DNA from: Roridomyces roridus
Lineage: Eukaryota; Basidiomycota; Agaricomycetes; Agaricales; Mycenaceae
Reading direction: 5' to 3'
Length of the DNA: 64,000 bases
NCBI GenBank assembly: GCA_029378245.1
Contig: JARKIF010000001.1
Coordinates: forward strand, 2,666,001-2,730,000
The position numbers and the translations under genes are program-made. Of this stretch, positions 10,877 through 22,375 are shown piece by piece (the first letter of the stretch is position 1; the number at the start of each line of letters is the position of its first letter). The notes beneath the pieces are model-generated. The model was given only the letters and a program-made list of their open reading frames with translations, was not told the origin of the DNA and made no database searches.

Positions 10877-13393
10877 ATGTTGTGGATCGTCTGTGCTCTC
10901 GCTGCTGCCGCTCCCCTGGCCCTCGCTCGACAACTGGCTCACCTCAAGCAGCCACCCATTACTTTCTCTAATGTCCAGAAGAATGGTCTCACGGCTGCAG
11001 CCAGCCCGCAGGCGTATTACTTCGACCAGCTCCTTGGTCAGTCTCGCGATAAAGAGATCTTACCACCAATGATTTTTCTTTCTTTTTAGACCACTCCAAC
11101 CCGTCTCTGGGTACATTCCAGCAGCGCTACTACTTCTTCGACGGGTACTACAAGGAGGGAGGGCCGATCGTGCTTTTCAATGCGTGCGTCGTCCAGTTCA
11201 TCTCATTATTGGCGTTGATCATTGGATAGCGGCGAAGAAGGTGGGCTAATTTCGGCGCAATTGTGAACATTCTTTGATTGTCCGCAGACGCTTCTCTGTA
11301 TACCGGTTATCTACAAAACATCACCATTTCAGGGGTATGCTTGCGGCTTCATTTCCTGCTTTCTAAACTAATGTTTCGCAGGCCATCGCATATGCGACCG
11401 GTGGTGCCACAATTGTTATGGAGCACCGGTAAAATAACCTCTCATGTTCCAATCCGACTACTGACACCATTTTGCCCAGCTACTGGGGAGCATCTATAGT
11501 AAGACCTCATTCACAGCGAATTTGCACCGTCTCATGTCCATCTCAGCCCTTCGCAAACTACAGCACTGCGAACATGAAGTACCACACTCTGGAAAATTCC
11601 ATACAGGACTTTGCTCACTTCGCCCTTAACGTGGAGCTGCCCTTTACCAGCGGAACCAAGGCGTTGCCACCTCCGACGACGCCATGGATCACTATCGGTG
11701 AGTGCGTTGAGCTTCTTGCTTTCGTATCACTAATCTTTCAAGGTGGCTCCTATCCTGGAGCTCTTTCGGCCTACGTCAAGCACACATTTCCAGACTTGTT
11801 CTGGGCTTCTTACGCAACCTCTGCACCGGTCCAGGTTGGTATTCCTTTCTGTCTGGGAAGTCAGCTCAATTTTTTGTCCCCAGGCTATCTCTGACTTGTG
11901 AGTTGCCGCATAATTCCAATCCTGTCAATCCCTAACCAATATTCAGCTATGGTTACTTTCTTCCTGTCGTCGCCGGCGGCCCTCAAAACTGCACCAACGA
12001 CATGAAGGCGGTTATCACCCACTGGGACTCTGTAATGAGCACGGGAACGGAAGAGGACCAGCGTGCCCTCATGAGTGAGTTTGCTCATCCACTCAGTGGA
12101 TTGGTCCTCTAAACATCTTCAGCCGTATTTGGCCTCCAAAATGTCACTCACACCGTGGATGCTGCTTCGGCGCTGCAGGAAGCACCCTGGTCTTGGCAGT
12201 CGATGGGCCCCGCCGGCGCCGGACAGGACTTCTTCGAAGTGCGCTCAGATTCTTCGCGATATCCTTGCTTACTCACGGCGTTGTTCTAGTTCTGCGACGT
12301 TCTTGAGGTCAAAGACGGTGTATCAGCAGGACCCGAGGGCTATGGTCTGGATTATGCCCTTGCTCAATGGGGAGCTTGGCAGACACAATATAGTCTTGAC
12401 GGTCAGCCAGTCGATCGTCTTGTCGTAAACCACTCACGTTTCTTCTAGCCTGCGGCAGCTCGTTCATAGGGGATGCATGGTCATTTGGTTCCTCTACGAG
12501 AGTTTAATCCTGCTAATGACGGAAACAGCTGGGGGTCCTTCGACGCCGATGCATCCTTCTACACGGAGTGAGTACTGCTCACCTGGTGAACTTCTCGGTC
12601 ATAACGTTTACATAGCGTCTCCCCGACCAATACCTACCGGCCATGGATGTGGATCATTTGGTGCGCTGACATAACTCATCATTCAGGATTGAATAATAAG
12701 CAATGCGACAGCAACGACCTGGGTTTCTGGCAAGACGGTGACCCGACCGGCCCTTCCATCGTCTCGAAACAAGTCAACGTTGCGTACTGGGAGCGTCAAT
12801 GCCCGCTCTGGTTCCCGCCGGAGGACGGTGTCGCCGTTCCGGCCTCATCGCCTGTCGACCGTGTCAACTCGCTCTATGGCGGTTGGGACATCACGTAGGT
12901 TGTGGATTTTCCCCAGTCAGCTTTTCAATGACGTGGTGCATTCACAGCGAGGAGCGTCTCATTCTTGTGAATGGAGAATGTCAGTACCCGTGCATTTAGA
13001 CTCTTTGTTGAGATGCTGAGACTGTCCAGTCGACCCGTGGCGGAGCGGTAGTGTGGCTAGCCTGTTGCCCGAGGCGCCAAAACGTGAAAGCACCTCCACC
13101 CAGCCATTGTTGCTCGTCAAGACTGGTGTCCATTGCTGTATGTTTGTCTATAATCTAGCCGTTCAGAAAACTGATGACTGTCTACAGGGGATAGTACGTT
13201 TCTATCTGGTCCCTCTTTTCATTCTGACTGCGTACAGTGATCACCGCCACCGCGCAGGCGAATCCCAACACCCGCGTCGGTGAGTGGTCTGATACTGGAG
13301 CGATAACTGGGGTTGACAATTTGTCCAGTTTTCGATGCAGTCGTCGCTCAGATGGTGGCCTGGATGAAGGAATGGGATGACCTCAAAGCGTAG
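10877..13393 (+). CDS. Secreted serine peptidase, family S28 (prolyl carboxypeptidase-like)
   Basis: A gene with many short exons. The N-terminus is a signal peptide (MLWIVCALAAAAPLALA). Next come the S28 landmarks: QRYYFFDGYYKEGGPIVLFN, MEHRYWG, the nucleophile motif GGSYPGALSAY with its serine near 11745, then near the C-terminus DPWRSGSVAS (catalytic Asp region) and VHCWD (catalytic His region). It ends VAWMKEWDDLKA at 13391-13393. S28 enzymes cleave next to proline from peptide ends and are secreted or lysosomal; fungal members take part in extracellular protein digestion. N-x-S/T sites (NYST, NCT, NVT) fit secretion. It follows SSU1 copy 3 on the same strand. Some middle exon borders (12400-12700) were not individually settled. 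Confidence 0.85.
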
Positions 13394-13587
13394 TCGGGTC
13401 CATGGGTTAGTTTGGATGAAGGAATGAAACGAGGCTCCGGGACGGCATGCAGGCGCTTAGATGGTATCTTGTATGAAGATATGGGACAGGCTGACATATT
13501 GTTTACGCTTGTTGGTTGAAGTTTCCCAATTTGGATGGTTGGACGAGCCTGTTTGTTCGTGCTTCACACCGCGTCCTGAAGTGTCCC

Positions 13588-16500
13588 ATGAAGGGCAACT
13601 CGGAGTCGATGCCCACGACAACCCAGAGGCTGAGATTGCCCTGGCGTCTCCTGATCCCTGCCATAATCTTGCTTTCTCTCCTTTCCTACAGCTATATTCC
13701 GTCTGAGCTACACACGACGCGAGCGTCTGTTGTGTCCAGATGTCGCGCGCTACAATTACCCGCAGGCCCTCCACATGATTTCCACTCCCGTACTCAGTCT
13801 GATCGCCACGTCCCTGGAACGAGACCATATCTCATACAGAATGCCAAGTTGGTGAGTCTGGGCATACTTTCACGCCACTTCGGACGAATAATCCCACTTT
13901 TTCAGTGGACAGGGCTCGATAATGGCACCCAAATAATCCAAGGAGACGTTCTCATCGACAGGGGGCTTATTAAGGGTGTCGGTAGCCTGTCGGCATTGCG
14001 CGAAACGTATGGGTCTGAGCTCGTGGTCATCGACGCCAAGGGCGCATGGGTTACACCAGGCATAGTCGACATTCACAGTCATCTCGGCGACTCTCCATCT
14101 CCTGAACTCGAAGGTGCCGTGGACGACAATTCGCCAAAGGGACCGATTCAGCCTTGGCTTCGTAGCCTGGATGGTTTGAACACGCACGATGACGCGTATC
14201 CGCTGTCGATTGCGGGTGGAGTCACCACCGCGCTGGTTCTGCCGGGATCCCTCAACGCGATCGGTGGCCAGGCGTTCCCTATAAAATTGCGCAAGACCAA
14301 GGAACGCTCTTCCACCTCCATGCTTTTGGAACCTCCGTATCAAATCAATTCTTCTGCTCCTGATCCCTCTCTTCCTCCGAGATGGCGTCATATGAAGTAC
14401 GTGATTCCACTCTTCAAATTTTCCTCTTTTGATTAGTTTCAGGCATGCATGCGGTATGTCATTGACTACTCTGGCTTCCAACCCACGAACATGACTTTCT
14501 AGGCGAAAACCCTCGTCAGTACTCAGTCCAAGCGTATATCAAAACTAACTGATTCACAGGCTGGTATGGAAACACGCGAATGGATACCATCTATGCCTTC
14601 CGAGAAGCGTGAGCTTTGTCTGCATCGTTCATGGACGACTGTTCAACCGATGCAGGTACAACACTGCCAACCAGATTAAACAGAAGCAAGACACCTTCTG
14701 CAACAACGCTCTCTCGGGCCAATGGGAGGGCTTAGGAGAGTTTCCGGAGAGCTTGCAGTGGGAAGCGTTGGTGGATGTCCTACGCGGTAGGGTCAAGGTA
14801 TTAGATTTATTTAGTCTTTTTTCCAACTCGATTGACGTGCTCGAAGGTCAACATCCATTGTTATGAGGCCGTCGACTTTGACGGGATAGTTCGCGTGCGT
14901 CCGACGGTCTGATGAACCAGTTCGAAACTCATACCGTCGCAGCTGTCGAACGAATTCAAGTTTCCAATCGCTGCGTTCCATCATGCCCATGAATCATATC
15001 TGGTCCCGAACCTGATTAAAAAGGCTTACGGTGACGCTCATTTTCTATCTTGTACTTGGTCACTTATCTTTACGTAGGGTCAACCCCCGCCATTGCTTTG
15101 TTTGCTACAAACGCGAGGTCAGCAGGAAGTGCAGCGGAATAATGGCTATAATAACATCCTGCCTCAGATATAAGCGAGAGGCCTACAGGGGCTCAGAATT
15201 CGCACCGCGCATTCTGGCCGAGCACGGGCTCACCGCTCTCATGAAGGTTTACTCCTTTTGATTCCTCGCTGTTCGGCCCTCATAATTTTCAAGAGCGACC
15301 ATCCCGTCATGAACTCACGACATCTCCTGTACGAGGCGCAGCAAGCTTATTATTATGGTCTGCCTGGGAATCTGGCTGTATATTACTTTTTGTCTCAACA
15401 ACTGGTTACTCACGTTGCGTCATGTAGCTTGCTTCCATCACCAGCAATTCCGCTCAAGTTATGGGCATGGGACACCGGGTTGGCTATATCAGACAAGGTA
15501 AGCAGATTCTGATGACTTTGTACTGATTTTCTCATTCTCTCGATCTAGGTTGGGATGCTGGTACATCCAATCGTTTACAGTAAAGTTGTCACTTTCTAAG
15601 AGTGATTTACAGATATAGTCATATGGGACTCGCATCCTTTGGCTTTGGGCGCCACTCCGGTGCAGGTTTTCATTGACGGGATACCTCAGTTGTCGAATCC
15701 GCACATTGTTGAAAAGCCCGAGACGTTCCAACGCAAGCCACCCGTTCCCAACTTTGACGCGGAGGTGAAGGAAGCGGTGAAATACGATGGCCTTCCTCCG
15801 CTGGTGCCGACCCGGGCCTCCACGCAAAGAGTCATCTTTGTTAACGTGCGAGATGTTTTCACATCGACCCTGACCGGCATCGAAAAGTCGTTCTCGGCTG
15901 CAGATGACGCCGTGCTAGGTACAGTCATCACAGAGAATGGGCAAATCACTTGCGTGGGACTGTGCTCCACTCATACCGCGGCCGACTCGACTGTAATTGA
16001 CCTAGAGGGTGGATCGATCTCCCCGGGACTTGTATCGTTTGGTTCTCCTTTGGGTCTGGAGCATATCGCGGCAGAAGCTTCGACGATTGACGGTCCTGTG
16101 TACGACCCGTTGTCGAAACAGGGCGTTCCGGATATAGTTGGAGGCGACGGTGCGATCGTCCGCGCTGTAGATGGATTGATCTACGAGACTCGAGATGCTC
16201 TGTGAGACACCTTTTCTTGACTTACGTGGACTAATTGGATGGTAGGCTTGCCTACCGTGCTGGGGTCACGTCTGCCATCGTGGCTCCGACTGCGTACGGC
16301 ACTTTCGGAGGATTGGGCGTCGCATTTTCCCTTGCTGCTTCGCACAAACTAGAGCGCGGAGCTGTGTTGCAGGAGGTCACAGGAGTGCATATGAAGGTCT
16401 CGCAGTCGCTCAATGGACCCAGTGTCAGCACTCAGATCGCACTTCTTCGGAAACTCCTATTGCATCCCGTGGAGGGGCAGTCGAAAGAGTGGTTCCTGAA

Positions 16501-17202
16501 AGTGCGTGAGGTAATCGTTGCTCTTTTGTGTTTCGTTTGCATTCTAACCGTCGTTTAGGGCGAGATACCGCTGGTTGTAGAAGCCCACAGCGCCGATATA
16601 ATCGCAACCTTGATCCTGTTGAAGAGAGAGATCGAGAGTGCCAGCGGGCGGTCGATCCAACTGACGATAACCGGTGCTTCCGAGGCTCATATTCTGGCGC
16701 GAGAACTTGGGGAAGCAGGTGTAGGGATAATATTGAACCCAGCGCGATCCTTCCCTTACACCTGGGAAGAGCGCCGCATGTAAGCCATCTCTTATCACTG
16801 TGGCTAGCAATCGTCTCTGATATTGCGTGCAGCTTGCCTGGGCCGCCACTTACCGAGAGCACCCCTGTGTCTACTCTCATGGCTCATAACGTTACTGTTG
16901 GACTGGGAGTGATGGAAATATGGGATGCGCGAAACCTCCGTTTTGATGCTGCCTGGGTAGGATTATGTTTTACCGTCCATCGACGTCTCCTCATCATTTG
17001 CCAGGCATCACTCGCTGCAGGCGGACATATGTCAAAGGAGGAAGTACTGGCGCTGGGATCCACCAACATCAATAAATTGTTGATTGGTGGTAATCGAGTC
17101 CAGGACGACTTGATTGCGACACGCGGTGGCGATCTGTTGGACATGAGTTCCAAGGTGGTGGCCGTGATTTCTGCTGAACGGGGACTCGCAGATCTATTAT
17201 AA
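13588..17202 (+). CDS. Membrane-anchored amidohydrolase with two modules
   Basis: A multi-exon gene for roughly 900 residues. The ATG at 13588 is followed by a short basic segment and a single hydrophobic anchor (LLIPAIILLSLLSYSYI), so a type II membrane or secreted form is likely. The first module is a metal-dependent amidohydrolase: the HxH motif in VDIHSHLG, then GGVTTALVLPGS, AFHHAHESY and SDHPVMNSRHLL, close to imidazolonepropionase-related enzymes. The second half repeats the plan (GGSISPGLVSFGSPLGLEHI, then TSAIVAPTA) but lacks the HxH, so it looks non-catalytic. The gene ends ERGLADLL at 17202 and its stop overlaps the stop of the convergent GNAT gene by six bases. A 5' fragment of this gene is duplicated at about 4750-4965. 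The substrate is unknown. Confidence 0.75.
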
Positions 17203-17844
17203 CATGTGCTTGGAACTGGGCCACAGTAATAAACTCAAGTATTCTTGCACCCGCTCATGCCATTCATCAGCCCCTTTCTTTGTTACGAACCCACTCCGCT
17301 CGTAGAACCTCAATCCTGGCAAGTTCTTTGCAAAACATCGTACTTCGAGCAGAACCTCGCCATCCGCAACTCCGATTTCCTTTGCGACACTTGATACCTG
17401 TTCTTTGGCGTGTTTCAAAAGTGCAGAACCGATTCCGCGACCATGGAACGACGGGTGGATGAACAAGAAGGTAATCTACTTGATCTTCAGCTTATTTCAA
17501 TGGGTCTTTGGGAAGGCTCACTTCTCCTGGTTTGAATGATCCATCCTTCCACGCCGGCGCGTACCAGGAAGTGTATCCAACAACTCTGCCGTCAACCTCG
17601 GCCACCCAGAGTTGCTCTTTAACGAGTTGCTCTTCAATCCTTGTTAATAATTTTCCGGGCGGTGCTGGAGCCAAATCGGCCTCGAGATCATAGAATTCGT
17701 CTCCTAATTTTCGACCTGGACATGTCAAGAACAAACCCGGTCCGAGTCCGAATGCTTACCCGGAATGGACAGATTTACAGCGGAAACAAAAGTTTCTGCG
17801 ATAGCTCGAATGTCGGAAGAGGTGGCAGGGCGCAAGTGGGTCAT
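17197..17844 (-). CDS. GNAT-family N-acetyltransferase
   Basis: Three exons give about 180 residues. The start at 17844 reads MTHLRPATSSDI, the typical strand 1-helix 1 opening of GNAT proteins. Introns use GTAAGC (near 17760) and GTGAGC (near 17510). The acetyl-CoA binding motif A is seen as HPSFHGRGIGSALLKHA, followed by LRFYERSGF (motif B). The small-molecule or protein substrate cannot be told. The stop codon (17197-17199) lies inside the last codons of the convergent amidohydrolase. Confidence 0.8.
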
Positions 17845-18002
17845 GATGATGCTGCACCATCCTTTTCGGCGGCACACGCTTTAAAAACACCAATGCCCAG
17901 AATAGCCACACCGCCCGGAATGACTCGCCGCTTGCGGGAACCGACAATCGCAGCTCCGACATCTGATGCGCCTCGGGCCGGTAGATGCCGACAGCCAAAT
18001 AT

Positions 18003-19490
18003 TTATTCCAGACAAACTACTCTGGACTCTACCACCCCGAGCACCTCACCATCGACGGTAACCCGTTGTAGTGCGGGGCAAATCGATTTAACGGTGGAAA
18101 CGAAGGACTGGCGATCCAGACCTGGTTTTAAGCACCCGTCGAAAGAGGCCGACTCTAGCAGGGGAAATGAGGGTAGCGAACGGGCAAGTGACTCCACCGC
18201 AGAGTCACTGGGGCACGTAGAAACGAATTCCAGTGCGCGCGCATACTGGAGCGAGTCTGATCGTGTACGCTTCTGGCTGGTCTGGGCGGGGAAAAATTCC
18301 GTCCAGTGGCTGGATACGTGGTCGACGGTTATTGCCACGGTAATGTGAAGGGGGGCTTTGAGCCGAGAAGAGCACGGCGCCAAGATTTGGTTGAGCTGCG
18401 TCGCGTCGAAATTCACGCCCGGCGTAACCTTCACCAAGAGGCGAAGAGAGCGCACGGCAGGGGATCGTTTGTCCATCATCAGAAAACGGACATAGGTGGC
18501 AGAGGCGGACAGTTCTATGAGGTTGGGGAGGCACTTGGGGTCCAGGGGCGAGTCGTCTTCCCCAAGCGGGAGCAAGTTGCGTCCCAGGTTCAATATGCGT
18601 ATCCGCGGGTGCCGTGCAAAGAATCTGTCGAGCGCAGCTGGCCCCACGTTACATCGGAGGTCCATTGTGAGCTCCTCGAGAGCGGGGACATGGATGGCGG
18701 ACAGAATCTCGTCCCAGCTCCGCTGCGGGATATCAACATGCATTATGGAAACGGATGTGATGGAGGATGTGCGAAGAGCGGAGAGTGTCCACTGGTAACA
18801 AGGGTGCAGGAGAAGCACCCTGGAATGTATGTTGAACGTCCTAAGATTGTACTTGGACGTGCTTTCCACCACCACCGGCTCCTTGGTCAAAAAGAGGCTG
18901 GAGATCCGGTGGAACATGGATGGTCGCTGAACGGTCTCCCGGCGGCCAATCTTGCGTTGAAACTGGGACGAATGCACGATGAACATGCCTCCCAAAATAT
19001 TAAAGGTCCTGCTTTTCTGGAATACCACATCTAGGAGCCTAGATATGATGGCCTCCCACGTTTCCAATACGTCTATGTGTTCTCCAAGGGCCCAAAAATT
19101 GAGCTCCTTAAAGTCCAACGTGACCTCGTCCACCGTCTCAAGGCCGGACAAGAAGCCTGCGAGCCCCTTGATATGACGCAGGAAACGGTGCATGTCTGCA
19201 GTAGAGTAGTCCGGCCGAGCACTGCTCAAGGAGAAGGAGCAGGTGATGTGCTTCACGGAATGAATGAACAGGGAGGTTTGTAGTCCGGCCAGAACGTCGA
19301 GCTGATGAGGACGGAGGACAAGGTCTCGTGAAGCCGAGAGACCCTGCAAATCGATCCATGCCTCGAGGTACATGGGCAATACGAGGTGGTGAAATCGTTT
19401 GCTGGACGTCGACAAGGCGAACAATCCTTGGTCATTCGGTTCCAAGTGTTGGGAAATCTCGAGGATAAGCTCGTCAGGAAGAGAATCCAT
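18003..19490 (-). CDS. F-box protein (495 aa, single exon)
   Basis: The N-terminus MDSLPDELILEISQHLEPND is a standard F-box beginning, which in known proteins binds Skp1 in SCF ubiquitin ligases. The rest (about residues 60-495) has leucine-rich, repeat-like stretches such as ALEELTMDL and RIRILNLGRNLL that probably form a degenerate LRR substrate-binding region. It is intronless, unlike most neighbours. Agaricomycete genomes carry large F-box families, so its target is unknown. It ends 158 bases upstream of the GNAT start, on the same strand. Confidence 0.8.
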   Translation of the reverse strand: MDSLPDELILEISQHLEPNDQGLFALSTSSKRFHHLVLPMYLEAWIDLQGLSASRDLVLRPHQLDVLAGLQTSLFIHSVKHITCSFSLSSARPDYSTADMHRFLRHIKGLAGFLSGLETVDEVTLDFKELNFWALGEHIDVLETWEAIISRLLDVVFQKSRTFNILGGMFIVHSSQFQRKIGRRETVQRPSMFHRISSLFLTKEPVVVESTSKYNLRTFNIHSRVLLLHPCYQWTLSALRTSSITSVSIMHVDIPQRSWDEILSAIHVPALEELTMDLRCNVGPAALDRFFARHPRIRILNLGRNLLPLGEDDSPLDPKCLPNLIELSASATYVRFLMMDKRSPAVRSLRLLVKVTPGVNFDATQLNQILAPCSSRLKAPLHITVAITVDHVSSHWTEFFPAQTSQKRTRSDSLQYARALEFVSTCPSDSAVESLARSLPSFPLLESASFDGCLKPGLDRQSFVSTVKSICPALQRVTVDGEVLGVVESRVVCLE

Positions 19491-20221
19491 GAATGCAGCT
19501 TGAAGAGCGATAGCCGACGTCGCCCAAGTTTACGTAACAATGCAACCTTTGCTTTTCACAACCATGCGCATGGTGTCGCTCTGGCCAGAGTAAAGAAAAC
19601 GCTGTTTCGATGTCATGGCTCGAAATCTCCGCGCAGGTCCCGTTGAACGCGCAACTCACCCCGGCATACTCACCAACTGTTCCTGTGCTTGACTTTTCTC
19701 CATCTTGGCGTGGAAGAACCGTACCTGAACGCCACCTGCCCGCTCAATCGTAGGTCGTTGCGAAGAGAATCTCCGCACTGCGCAGATTTCCGATGGCTTT
19801 TCTGCTCGTCAACGGTCTAGGTCTCGTGAATCCATGGGAAACAGTGTCTCATCCGCCGGAATGCGATAGGAGGCCCACAGTTCTTTTGAATCGTGGAATA
19901 TCCTTCTCATTCTCCCACGATGCAGACGCGTCTCTTCAGAAATAGCTTTAATGGACTGCATCCGTTTTGATCTTGCTCAACTTGATGCAGAAAGTGAGTG
20001 GCCCGGTATTCCTTGCAAAGAAAATCTGGTCGACGACAAGGCTATATCCGGGAGACAGAAATCTTCAAAGAGCTCGTTCTTTTATTGGCCAGCGCCATGT
20101 GTAATCGGGAAACTTGCTCTCCCGCACTGACACTTCGTTCCGCTTCTAGATATATTTAGCGATGACTGGTCATTGTATAAAGGATCTGGTCTGGTACTCA
20201 AGGTCATCGAGAAGTCGAAAA
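19491..20221. other. Intergenic region between divergent F-box and membrane protein genes
   Basis: About 730 bases. I see only short frames and no repeats or RNA gene; it probably holds both promoters. An upstream in-frame ATG for the membrane protein lies at 20162. Confidence 0.4.
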
Positions 20222-21659
20222 ATGGGAGATCAAGTCCTTCCTCTCGAGCGCTCGTGGTACATTGGTACACAGGCCCATGCTCCAGCGATCTTGGCTGACT
20301 TTTAAAACTAGGGAATTGCATCTTTGCTATCCTATATGGTCGGCTTACTTCGCCCTCGTTCCTGCTGGGCATTCAAAAATCTCTCCCTAGGCATCCAGTT
20401 GTGCATGGCCTTCATGTCTGCCTACTTCTTGTCGACCAGTTCAAAAACAGACAACTCTCGATGTTTCTACATAATATACAGCTCTATCCTCCTCGTCTTG
20501 ATCACAATCGCAATGAGCTGCAATCTCTTCTTTGGGCAGATGATGTATGTTGTGTGTCCTCTCTCTCTCAATAACGTCACTGAATGAAAAAAAAGGTGGA
20601 TTGAACATCGGTACGCTGATATTTCCTTTTATACACGTGGTAATGACGTCCATTCCAGAGACGTGCCTGGGGGCCCTGTGGAATTTTTCAGCGACAATAT
20701 AGGTTAGTAACGGTATCCCTTTGGCTGACCCGATCATTTCAATATTGGCTAGCTGCATGGTACAATACGTTTGGGACCGCAGCAGATGTCACGGCGGATG
20801 TCTTGAGCAACGCGATGATGGTTCGTTCCTTTGAACGAAAATATTTTTCTTTATGCTGAATGAGATCCAGCTGTACCGTTGCTACGTTTTCTGGAGCGGT
20901 TCCACCCACTACATTGTGGCCTTCCCTGCCCTTTTGTTTTTGGCTGCAACGGCGATGGGTATTGTTTCGACCATTCAAAGGTGATGCGCGTCAAATGCGC
21001 CATACCTCCGTACTGACTCTGAGAAGTGGTTTGCCCGGTGGAGACTGGTTTGGATCGGGAGTGTCTCTGGGCACACCATGGCTAGGTGAGTCTTTTCCTC
21101 GACGAGCCCCGCGTATCTGACGGGTTTCCAGTACTTACGCTCGTTTTCAACGTTGTAACTACGTCCATGATATCTTTCCGCCTCTTCCTGGTTAGTCGTA
21201 CCATGCGAAGCGTCCTCAGCAAAGAACGCGCGCAACTGTACACGGGAGTCATCGCTATTCTGGTGGAATCGGCACTCCCTTTCACCCTCCTGGGGATAGT
21301 CTACGTCGTGCTCTACATCAGAAGCGACCCGGAGAGTCTCGCTCTTGCAGACATCTGGGGGGCCTTCGTCGTGAGTCTCGTGCCCTGTACTGCCGCAGCA
21401 TCTTTTTTGACTGTCCCATTAGGCCCTTTCTCCTCAGGCGATTATTCTGCGCGTTGCCATGGGTTCTGCGTGGTCCAGGAAAACCGTGACCCAGTTCGGT
21501 TCGGCGAGCAGCCACACCAACACCGCCGTCGTGTTTGGTACGGGCAGTGGCCCAACTCCGGCTGGGATCGCTCTTCAGACGTTCAACCAGGAGTCCAAGG
21601 CCAGCACAGGCGCCTTCCCTGTGACTTCCAAAGTACCTGCTTCAGTTTTCGATGTTTAA
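20222..21659 (+). CDS. Multi-pass membrane protein of a fungal-specific family (about 7 TM)
   Basis: Start MGDQVLPLERSWYIG; the first intron (GTACAC to ACTAG) and a second one (GTCGGC to CCTAG) give the reading GNCIFAILYGIQLCMAFMS, a recurrent opening in a large family of uncharacterised basidiomycete membrane proteins. Further landmarks are QMMWIEHRDVPGGP, AAWYNTFGTAADVTADVLS and LYRCYVFW, then several hydrophobic helices and a hydrophilic Ser/Thr-rich C-tail ending KVPASVFDV. No enzymatic motif is present. The exon joins around 20980-21130 were not checked base by base. An alternative in-frame ATG at 20162 would add 20 residues. Confidence 0.7.
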
Positions 21660-22000
21660 ATACTCTTTCTTTCTTTTGGACATGTCCTTATTTCCACTGG
21701 TCGTTCCAAGCCGCCTTTGTCTGGAACAGGCAAAATCTCCGTGCATGTACATACTGTTAAGCCGGCAATGAAATCAAAGCATCAATTTGAAGCAAATATG
21801 TGTATGTACGACAGGAAAGAAAGAGGCACGCCGTCGTCGGACAATAACTTTGTCCAATCAGAAGTTGTAAAATTGAACTCGGAAGCGCTGGCTTTGCCAG
21901 CTAAAACCTTGCTTGCGGGAGGGGGAGGAGAACCGGAACCAGCCATAATATATTAACAGAGAGAAGCTACAAGAGAGAGACGATACAAGAGAGAGATAAA

Positions 22001-22008
22001 GCTACAAA
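22001..22008. repeat. Target-site duplication, left (GCTACAAA)
   Basis: GCTACAAA directly before the element at 22009; the same eight bases follow it at 22368-22375. Eight-base duplications are characteristic of hAT transposons. Confidence 0.85.
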
Positions 22009-22367
22009 TAGTGTTCACCACGGGTCACCCGCGGGTAGTCAGACGACGACCCGCACCCGTACCCGCGACAAACCCGACCCGTGCCACCGGGTACGGGTCA
22101 TGACCCGACCCGTAATTTAACGGGTTTTGGGGCGTATTCTGCGACGCTGGTGCCTGGAAGACGCTCTGGAGTGCTCTTTTAAGCGGTAAGCAAGGTCTTA
22201 TGCCCTCAAAACACTGCACAGTCACCTCTCCATCGAGTTCCGACGCAAATTAATGGCTTGAGTCTGACCCGCACGGGTTACGGGTTGTTCGAGAGCGACC
22301 CGAGCCCGTACCCGGGCAACCCGTACCCGCGACCCGGACCGGGTTGCCAAACCCGTGGTGAACACTA
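22009..22367. mobile_element. Non-autonomous hAT element (MITE), 359 bp
   Basis: The ends are perfect terminal inverted repeats: TAGTGTTCACCACGGGT on the left and its reverse complement on the right. The terminal TAGTG fits the hAT consensus. The element is flanked by the 8-bp direct repeat GCTACAAA. The inside carries many copies of (A)CCCG/CGGGT words in both orientations at each end, forming sub-terminal repeats that could bind a transposase, around a middle of unrelated sequence (about 22145-22255). There is no transposase frame, so it must have been moved by an enzyme encoded elsewhere. The intact TIRs and TSD suggest a fairly recent insertion. Confidence 0.88.
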
Positions 22368-22375
22368 GCTACAAA
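22368..22375. repeat. Target-site duplication, right (GCTACAAA)
   Basis: Exact repeat of 22001-22008, immediately after the right inverted repeat. Confidence 0.85.
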
